Shown: one piece after another, positions 58,364-64,000 of the stretch
How positions within the stretch are numbered: the first letter of the stretch is position 1
How the letters are laid out: each line of letters begins with the position of its first letter
NCBI RefSeq assembly: GCF_004345725.1
Contig: NZ_SLXG01000004.1
Location: forward strand, 124,001-188,000
Direction of reading: 5' to 3'
DNA: 64,000 nt
Source of the DNA: Crenobacter luteus
GTDB taxonomy: Bacteria > Pseudomonadota > Gammaproteobacteria > Burkholderiales > Chromobacteriaceae
Notes under the pieces: generated by a model
What the model was told of the DNA's origin: nothing
The model's database searches: none
Seen by the model: the letters and a program-made list of their open reading frames with translations, nothing else
Made by a program: the position numbers and the translations under genes

Positions 58364-60145
58364 TCAGCGCGCCAGCAGCGTGGTCAGCCGCGGCAGGAAG
58401 GCGTCGGCCTCGACGAAGCCGATCACGCGGTCGGCCTCGCGGCCTTGCGGGTCGAACAGGATCAGGCCGGGCGGACCGAACAGACCGAAGCGCTTCATCA
58501 GCGCCTGGTGCGCGGCCTTGTTGGCGGTGACGTCGGCGCGCAGCAGCGTGTAGCGGCGCATCGCGGCGGCGACCGCCGGGTCGGTGAAGGTGCCGGCCTC
58601 GAGCTCCTTGCAGGCGACGCACCAGTCGGCGTAGAAGTCGAGCAGTACCGGCTTGCCGGCGCTGGCCGCGAGCGCCGCGTCGAGCGCCGCGACGTCGTCG
58701 ATGGGCTGGAAGGGCAGCGCCTCGACGGCGCGCGCCTCGGCGCCGAACAGGCCCTTGAGCGGCGTGCCCGGCTCGTGGCGGCCGCTGAGCGCGCCGACCA
58801 GCTGCGCTGCGCCGACGAGGAACAGCACGAGGCCGAGCGCCTTGAGCAGCCGCTGCGGCGCGCCGGCGTTGCTCGGCAGCGCGTCGAAGGCGCGCAGGAA
58901 CACCGCGCTGCCGATCGCGAGCGCGGCCCAGCCCAGCATTACCGCCATCCCCGGCAGGAAGGGCGTGGCCATCCACAGCGCCACGCCGAGCATCACGACG
59001 CCGAACGCGGCCTTGACGCCCTTCATCCACGCGCCGGCGCGCGGCAGCACCTCGCCGCCGAAAGCGCCCAGCAGCAAAAGCGGCGTGCCCAGCCCCAGCG
59101 CCATCGCGTACAGCGTCGCGCCGCCCAGGAGCGCGTCGCCGGTGCGACCGATGTAGCCGAGCGCCAGCGCCAAGGGCGGCGCGACGCAGGGGCCGACGAT
59201 GAGCGCCGACAGCACCCCCATCAGGAACACCGTCACGAAACGGCCGCCGGGCAGGCGGTTGGAGCGCTCGGCCAACCTCGTCTGCAGCGCGGACGGCAGT
59301 TGCAGGTTGAACAGTCCGAACATGGACAGCGCGAGCGCCACCATCAGCCCGGCGGCGCTCAGCACGACGGCGGGCTGCTGCAGCCAGACGGTCAAGAGGC
59401 TGCCGGTGAGGCCGGCGAGCACGCCGACCGCGGTGTAACTGAGCGCCATGCCCTGCACGTAGGCGAAGGCGAGCGCGAGGCCGCGGCGGCGCGTCAGCGC
59501 CTGGCCCTGGCCGGCGATCAGCGACGACAGGATGGGCAGCAGCGGGTACATGCAGGCGGTGAAGGCCATGCCGAGGCCGGCGAGCCAGAAGGCGCCGAGC
59601 GTGAGCAGCCGGCCGCCGTCGCCGAGGAGGGTGGGCGGGGCGTTGGCGGGCGGCGGCGTCGCGGTGCCGGTGCCGCCGAGCCAGTCGAGCACGCCGCCCT
59701 TGCCGCCGACCGTCAGCGTGCTCGTGTACGGCGGGTAGCAGACGCCGACCTCGGCGCAGCCTTGCACCGTCACCGTCAGCGCGAAGCGTTCGGGCGCGCC
59801 GGGCGCGAGCGGCAGCACGAACTCGGCCGTCCGGGTGTAGACCACCTGCTTGCCGAAGAAGGGGTCCTGTTTTTCCTTGCCTTCGGGAAAGCGCGGCGCG
59901 CCGGCCAGCAGGCCGGGCGGCGCGCTCTCGAAGCGGCTGCGGTCGCGGTACAGGTAGTAGCCGGGGCTGACGCCGACCGTGACCTTCACCGTGTCGCCGT
60001 CGCGCACGGCGGTGATCGGGAAGGCCTTTTCGGGCGGCAGCAGCTCGTCGGCGTCGACGGCCGCGCGCGCCGGCGCCGGCAGCAGGCAGGCGAGCGCCAG
60101 CAGCAGGGCGAGGCGGCGCGTCAGGATGGAAAGGAGGGCGGTCAT
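58364..60145 (-). CDS. dsbD: Thiol:disulfide interchange protein DsbD
   Basis: A 593-residue three-domain reductant transporter passing electrons from cytoplasmic thioredoxin to periplasmic DsbC and cytochrome c maturation. A signal peptide is followed by the alpha domain (GCAEVGVCYPPYTS, two Cys), the eight-segment beta domain (TACMYPLLPILSSL and VGPCVAPPLALAL, the redox Cys pair) and the thioredoxin-like gamma domain (FYADWCVACKELE). ATG 60145 is chosen for the signal peptide; its ribosome site is weak. A 9-mer lies at 59267. Confidence 0.94.
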   Translation of the reverse strand: MTALLSILTRRLALLLALACLLPAPARAAVDADELLPPEKAFPITAVRDGDTVKVTVGVSPGYYLYRDRSRFESAPPGLLAGAPRFPEGKEKQDPFFGKQVVYTRTAEFVLPLAPGAPERFALTVTVQGCAEVGVCYPPYTSTLTVGGKGGVLDWLGGTGTATPPPANAPPTLLGDGGRLLTLGAFWLAGLGMAFTACMYPLLPILSSLIAGQGQALTRRRGLALAFAYVQGMALSYTAVGVLAGLTGSLLTVWLQQPAVVLSAAGLMVALALSMFGLFNLQLPSALQTRLAERSNRLPGGRFVTVFLMGVLSALIVGPCVAPPLALALGYIGRTGDALLGGATLYAMALGLGTPLLLLGAFGGEVLPRAGAWMKGVKAAFGVVMLGVALWMATPFLPGMAVMLGWAALAIGSAVFLRAFDALPSNAGAPQRLLKALGLVLFLVGAAQLVGALSGRHEPGTPLKGLFGAEARAVEALPFQPIDDVAALDAALAASAGKPVLLDFYADWCVACKELEAGTFTDPAVAAAMRRYTLLRADVTANKAAHQALMKRFGLFGPPGLILFDPQGREADRVIGFVEADAFLPRLTTLLAR

Positions 60146-60222
60146 GTTGGCTCGAGAGTCGGCGATGCAGGCTTGACCGGCGCGTCGCGGCGAAGTTTCG
60201 CGCGCGCGCCGCGCAAATTCTG

Positions 60223-60238
60223 TCAAACGATCGTTTTA
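60223..60238. promoter_or_regulatory. AAAC-N4-GTTT palindrome upstream of the alpha/beta hydrolase
   Basis: TCAAACGATCGTTTTA, differing from the fadD box (TCAAACTATCGTTTGA) at only two positions. It lies 52 bases before the hydrolase start and 78 before dsbD on the other strand, so it could govern either. Confidence 0.55.
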
Positions 60239-60289
60239 ATTTGGTTTATAGTAGCGGCAGGTCGTCAAGGATACCGAAGCGTTCCCGCC

Positions 60290-61084
60290 ATGAACAAACC
60301 CCATCTGCACTTCGCCCACGCCAACGGCTTTCCGGCGCCGGTCTACCGCAAGCTGCTCGAGCGGCTGTCCGAGCGCTACGCCGTCGGCTACCTGGAGGCC
60401 GTCGGCCACGACAGCCGCTACCCGGTCACCGACTGCTGGCCGCACCTGGTCGACGAGACGTTGCACTACATCGAAAAGAGCTACCCTGAGCCGGTGATCG
60501 GCGTCGGCCACTCGCTCGGCGGCCTGCTGGTGCTGTTCGCCGCGCTCAAGCGGCCCGAGCTGTTCAGGTCGCTGGTGATCCTCGATTCGCCGCTGTTCGG
60601 TCCGTGGCGCGCGCGCGGCCTGTGGATGGCCAAGCGCTTCGGCATGATAGACAAGGTGACGCCGGCCGCGCAGACGCGCCGCCGCCGCGCCGAGTGGCCG
60701 AGCGTCGAGGCGGCACGCGACTACTTCGCGACCCGCCGGCTGTTCGCCGAGCTCGACCCCCAGTGCCTCGCCGACTACGCCGAGTTCGGCACCGTCGATA
60801 CGGGCGGCGTGCGCCGGCTGCGTTTCGAGCCCGAGGTCGAGTACCGCATCTTCCGCGGCCTGCCGCACAACTACCACCGCTACCGCGGCCGGCTCAAGGT
60901 GCCGGCGTCCTACCTGGTCGGCAGCCGCACCCACGTGGTGCGCGAGTCGGACCTCGCCTTCATGCGGCGCCATTTCGGCATGTCGGTGTTCTGCGTCGAG
61001 GGCACCCATCTGTTCCCGCTCGAACGACCGCTCGTCACCGCCGAGCGTATCGAGTCGGCGCTGACGGCGATGTCGCCGGTCTGA
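60290..61084 (+). CDS. Alpha/beta hydrolase
   Basis: A 264-residue alpha/beta-hydrolase-fold protein. HFAHANGFPAPVYRKLLERL begins the fold (oxyanion His-Gly region), GVGHSLGGLL gives the nucleophile S75, and VEGTHLFPLERP gives the catalytic His; an acid near SRTHVVRESD is likely. No signal peptide, so cytoplasmic. The substrate is unknown; the shared operator with fadD suggests a lipid ester or thioester. The ribosome site is poor. It ends at a bidirectional terminator. Confidence 0.8.
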   Translation: MNKPHLHFAHANGFPAPVYRKLLERLSERYAVGYLEAVGHDSRYPVTDCWPHLVDETLHYIEKSYPEPVIGVGHSLGGLLVLFAALKRPELFRSLVILDSPLFGPWRARGLWMAKRFGMIDKVTPAAQTRRRRAEWPSVEAARDYFATRRLFAELDPQCLADYAEFGTVDTGGVRRLRFEPEVEYRIFRGLPHNYHRYRGRLKVPASYLVGSRTHVVRESDLAFMRRHFGMSVFCVEGTHLFPLERPLVTAERIESALTAMSPV

Positions 61085-61110
61085 GGCGCGTCCCGGTGCG
61101 GCGAGACGAC

Positions 61111-61137
61111 AAAAAGCGGCCCGCGGGCCGCTTTTTT
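61111..61137. terminator. Bidirectional terminator between the hydrolase gene and folE2
   Basis: 12-bp stem AAAAAGCGGCCC / GGGCCGCTTTTT with a 2-nt loop; A-run on the left and T6 on the right. Confidence 0.9.
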
Positions 61138-61152
61138 CGTGGACGCCGGCGC

Positions 61153-61947
61153 TCAGCGCGCGGTCTTGTCCTGCTCGATCAGCGCGTAGGCCGAGTGGTT
61201 GTGGATCGATTCGAAGTTCTCCGACTCGACGACGAAGGCCAGCACGCGCGCGTCGGCGTTCAGGCGGCCGGCGACGTCGCGCACCATGTCCTCGACGAAC
61301 TTCGGGTTCTCGTAGGCGCGCTCGGTGACGTACTTCTCGTCGGGGCGCTTCAAGAGGCCGTAGAGCTCGCACGAGGCTTCCTGCTCGACCATTTCGATCA
61401 GCTCCTCGATCCACACGTGCGACGCGGTGCGCGCGGTGACGGTGACGTGCGAGCGCTGGTTGTGCGCGCCGTACTGCGAGATCTTCTTCGAACACGGGCA
61501 CAGGCTGGTGACCGGCACCAGCACCTTCATCGTGAAGCGATACTCGCCATCGCTGATCTCGCCGATGTAGGTGACCTGGTAGTCGAGCAGGCTTTGCACG
61601 CCCGACACCGGCGCGGTCTTGTTGACGAAGTAGTCGAAGCGCATCTCGATGTAGCCGGACTCGGCCTCGAGACGCTCGACCATCGCGCGCACGATGGATT
61701 CGAACGAGGAGACCGAGATTTCCTTCTCCTGCGCGTTCAGGATCTCGACGAAGCGCGACATGTGCGTGCCCTTGAAGTGCGCGGGCAGGTGCACGTACAT
61801 GTCGAAGGTCGCGATCGAGTGCTGAACGCCGCCTTCGCGCTCGGCCAGGCGGACCGGATGGCGGATCGCCTTGATGCCGACCTTGTTGATCGGGAGGTTG
61901 CGGCTGTCGTGCGAGCTTTGCACGTCGGGGATGGTCAGAGCGTTCAT
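61153..61947 (-). CDS. folE2: GTP cyclohydrolase FolE2 (type IB)
   Basis: A 264-residue GCYH-IB enzyme making dihydroneopterin triphosphate for folate (or queuosine) from [32 protein letters not shown] (metal-binding Cys), [13 protein letters not shown] and [13 protein letters not shown] are diagnostic. FolE2 can use metals other than zinc and often replaces FolE under zinc limitation. I prefer ATG 61947 because a TATAAT at 61978-61983 would leave the longer start (61965) almost without leader, and GGAG precedes 61947. No clear Zur box was seen. Confidence 0.93.
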   Translation of the reverse strand: MNALTIPDVQSSHDSRNLPINKVGIKAIRHPVRLAEREGGVQHSIATFDMYVHLPAHFKGTHMSRFVEILNAQEKEISVSSFESIVRAMVERLEAESGYIEMRFDYFVNKTAPVSGVQSLLDYQVTYIGEISDGEYRFTMKVLVPVTSLCPCSKKISQYGAHNQRSHVTVTARTASHVWIEELIEMVEQEASCELYGLLKRPDEKYVTERAYENPKFVEDMVRDVAGRLNADARVLAFVVESENFESIHNHSAYALIEQDKTAR

Positions 61948-61977
61948 GCCGGAAGGGGTCTCCATTGATGACGCACC

Positions 61978-61983
61978 ATTATA
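61978..61983 (-). promoter_or_regulatory. -10 element of the folE2 promoter
   Basis: A perfect TATAAT on the minus strand, with a weak TTGCTC 16 bases upstream. The predicted start of transcription (near 61971) supports translation from ATG 61947. Confidence 0.6.
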
Positions 61984-62036
61984 CCAAGGCTGAATACCCG
62001 AGCAAAGCAGTCGGGTTTGCCTGTCGGGGCCGACCC

Positions 62037-63317
62037 TCAGCCCGCGCCCGGCCAGGCGAGCGAGGCGGCGAGGCCGACGAGCGTCGCGGCGAAGGTCGGC
62101 AGGCAGGCGGTCAGCAGCGGCCGCCCGCCGAGGCTGGCGATCAGGCCGAGCTTGAACGCGCTGTTGGACACGACCGCCAGCGCGACGCCGACCCGCAAGA
62201 CGTCGACCGCGAGCCGGCCGTCGCCGAACAGCGCGTAGAGCGACAACGAGATCGCGTCGACGTCGTTGACGCCGGATAGCAACGCGACCGCGTAGACGCC
62301 GGCGTGACCGTAACGTTGGCCGAGCCAGGCGATGAGGAAGCCGACCGCCGCGTACAGCGCCGCGAAACCGAGCGCCATCCTCAGTTCGGTGGGGTTAGCC
62401 AGCGCCAGCTCGGGGCGCGCGCCGTTGCCTTTTGCGCCGCGGCGCGGCAGCAGGGTCAGCGTGCCCAGCAGCAGCGCCGGCAGCAAAAGCCCGGCGACGG
62501 CGGGCAGCGCGGTCGGCTCGACCAGCGCGGCGAGCAGCGTCAGTCGCGCGAACAGCGTCAGGTTGGCCGAGAGGATGATGCTCGCGGCCAGCGGCAGCGT
62601 CTCGGGCCGCTTGCGCGCGGCGCGCGCGTAGACCGCGCTGGTCGCGGTCGACGACACCAGCCCGCCCAGAACGCCGAGCAGCGGGCCGTTGACGCGCTCG
62701 CCCATCAGTCGTACCGCGAGGTAGCCGGCGAGGTTGATGCCGACGATCAGCACCACCATCAGCCAGATGCGGTAGGGGTTGAAGGCGAGCGCCGGGCCCA
62801 TCGCGCGGTCGGGCAAGAGCGGCAGCGCGATGAAGGTCAGCGCGGCGAACTGCAGCAGCGACAAAAGATCGCGCCGGCTGAGCCGGTGCGAAAAGCCGGT
62901 CAGCTCGGGCTTGAGGTAGAGCAGGGCGGTGGTGACGATGGCGCCGGCGACGGCGAGTTCGGCGGCGCCGCGCCAGACGAGGGCGCCGAGGCCGTAGGCG
63001 ATCAGGAGCGCGACGACGGTGGTGGTGCGCGGCTCGGCCGGCGGTTCGGCCGGCGCGCGCGCGAACAGCGCCATCAGCGCGACGGCGGCCAGGCCGACCG
63101 GCGTCGCGTAGCCGGCGCCCGGCGCGTCGAGCATCGCGCACAGCGTGCCCAGCAGGCTGGTCAGCGCGAAGGTGCGGATGCCGGCGATGGTCTGCGGTTT
63201 GCGCTCGCGCTCGACGCCGATCAACAGGCCGATCGCGAGGCTGGTCAGAAAGGCCGGCAACGCGGCGAACGGGCTGCCGTCGAGGGCGAGCGCGTCCGCC
63301 AGCGCTGCCGGGTCCAT
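62037..63317 (-). CDS. MgtC/SapB-DUF4010 family membrane protein
   Basis: A 426-residue polytopic inner-membrane protein. The N-terminal half has the MgtC signature ([18 protein letters not shown], then [17 protein letters not shown]); the second half is the DUF4010 permease-like repeat with [16 protein letters not shown] and [20 protein letters not shown]. About 12 hydrophobic segments. A transport or magnesium-related role is often assumed, but its function is unproven. Its ATG overlaps the dxs stop by one base (TGATG), so it is coupled to dxs. Two dispersed 9-mers lie at 62316 and 62563. Confidence 0.8.
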   Translation of the reverse strand: MDPAALADALALDGSPFAALPAFLTSLAIGLLIGVERERKPQTIAGIRTFALTSLLGTLCAMLDAPGAGYATPVGLAAVALMALFARAPAEPPAEPRTTTVVALLIAYGLGALVWRGAAELAVAGAIVTTALLYLKPELTGFSHRLSRRDLLSLLQFAALTFIALPLLPDRAMGPALAFNPYRIWLMVVLIVGINLAGYLAVRLMGERVNGPLLGVLGGLVSSTATSAVYARAARKRPETLPLAASIILSANLTLFARLTLLAALVEPTALPAVAGLLLPALLLGTLTLLPRRGAKGNGARPELALANPTELRMALGFAALYAAVGFLIAWLGQRYGHAGVYAVALLSGVNDVDAISLSLYALFGDGRLAVDVLRVGVALAVVSNSAFKLGLIASLGGRPLLTACLPTFAATLVGLAASLAWPGAG

Positions 63318-64000
63318 CAGGACGCCAGGCGCGCGCGGATGCGCGCGAGGATGCCGGGCGCGTCGAGACCGCAGTCGGACAGCATGCCGGCCGGGTCGCC
63401 GTGCTCGACGTTCTCGTCGGGCAGGCCGAGCAGCAGCGTCCGGACCGCGATGCCGCGCGCCGACAGCGCCTCCAGACAGGCGCTGCCGGCGCCGCCCATC
63501 ACGACGTTTTCCTCGACGGTGACGATCAGTTCGTGGCTTTGCGCGAGGCGGGCGACCAGTTCCTCGTCGAGCGGCTTGACGAAGCGCATGTCGACCACGG
63601 TGGCGTTCAGTTCTGCGCCCGCGACGAGCGCCGGCGCGACCATGCTGCCGAAGGCGAGGATGGCGACCTTGCTGCCCTCGCGGCGCACGAGGCCGCGGCC
63701 GAGCGGCAGTGCGGTCATGGCCTGCTCGGGCACCACCCCCGGGCCGCTGCCGCGCGGGTAGCGCACCGCGGTCGGGCCGTCGATCTTGAACGCGGTGTAC
63801 AGCATCTGGCGGCACTCGTTCTCGTCTGACGGCGCCATCACGACCATGTTCGGGATGCAGCGCAGGTAGCTGAGGTCGAAGGCGCCGGCGTGGGTCGGGC
63901 CGTCGGCGCCGACCAGGCCGGCGCGGTCGATCGCGAACAGCACCGGCAGCTTCTGGATCGCGACGTCGTGGATCAACTGGTCGTAGCCGCGCTGCAGGAA
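63317..64000 (-). CDS. dxs: 1-deoxy-D-xylulose-5-phosphate synthase, C-terminal part (cut by window edge)
   Basis: The last about 227 residues of the thiamine-diphosphate enzyme that starts the non-mevalonate isoprenoid pathway. [55 protein letters not shown] and [14 protein letters not shown] match the Dxs transketolase-like pyrimidine and C-terminal domains. The frame remains open through base 64000, so the start lies outside the window. The MgtC-like gene follows with a one-base overlap. Confidence 0.96.
   Translation of the reverse strand, partial: FLQRGYDQLIHDVAIQKLPVLFAIDRAGLVGADGPTHAGAFDLSYLRCIPNMVVMAPSDENECRQMLYTAFKIDGPTAVRYPRGSGPGVVPEQAMTALPLGRGLVRREGSKVAILAFGSMVAPALVAGAELNATVVDMRFVKPLDEELVARLAQSHELIVTVEENVVMGGAGSACLEALSARGIAVRTLLLGLPDENVEHGDPAGMLSDCGLDAPGILARIRARLAS

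Overview
The window is a G+C-rich (about two-thirds by eye) stretch of bacterial chromosome. It looks betaproteobacterial, most likely Neisseriales in a Chromobacteriaceae-like lineage. The evidence is the rimP-nusA-infB-rbfA-truB-rpsO-pnp block, recA-recX beside alaS, a betaproteobacterial porin, a pilU retraction ATPase and a free-living catabolic repertoire (benzoate, arginine, fatty acids, branched-chain amino acids). I see no rRNA, tRNA, insertion sequence, prophage or CRISPR array. The genus is not resolved.

Layout. 0-11 kb: a porin and a short chemoreceptor precede a complete benzoate-to-beta-ketoadipate-branch island (catR divergent from catB-catC-catA-benA-benB-benC-benD-benE). BenABC makes the cis-diol, BenD makes catechol, CatA, CatB and CatC open and isomerise the ring product, and BenE imports benzoate. 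Two ATAC-N7-GT(A/G)T boxes lie in the catR-catB gap. 11-19 kb: a universal stress protein, a lipoprotein-type endonuclease I, a DUF3135 protein, NDH-2, a sugar dehydrogenase, an OsmC-like protein, speD, and two tandem secreted beta-barrel paralogues that resemble PagP. 19-34.6 kb: housekeeping and repair genes (alaS, recX, recA, hrcA, mltB, dnaX, ybaB, recR), a lipoprotein, marC, then yffB-dapE, pilU and fadD on the minus strand. 34.7-43.7 kb: the rimP to pnp translation and RNA block. 44-50.3 kb: the arginine succinyltransferase cluster astC-aruF-aruG-astD-astB, with astE absent. 50.6-54.3 kb: livHMGF without a substrate-binding protein. 54.3-64 kb: a YdcF-like protein, a short CinA-family protein, a 3-hydroxyisobutyryl-CoA hydrolase-like protein, a thiolase, dsbD, an alpha/beta hydrolase, folE2, an MgtC/DUF4010 membrane protein and the 3' part of dxs.

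The most striking signal is not a gene. The 9-mer TTGGCCGAG (usually GTTGGCCGAG) occurs 43 times by my count, on both strands, where about one copy is expected by chance. It is denser between genes, and four times it forms inverted pairs that build the stems of intergenic hairpins or terminators. This is how DNA uptake sequences behave in Neisseria and Pasteurellaceae, but the word matches no uptake dialect I know. I propose it as a candidate uptake word, or another genome-wide recognition word. A second regulatory signal, an AAAC-N4-GTTT palindrome, lies upstream of both fadD and an alpha/beta hydrolase and suggests a TetR-type lipid regulon.
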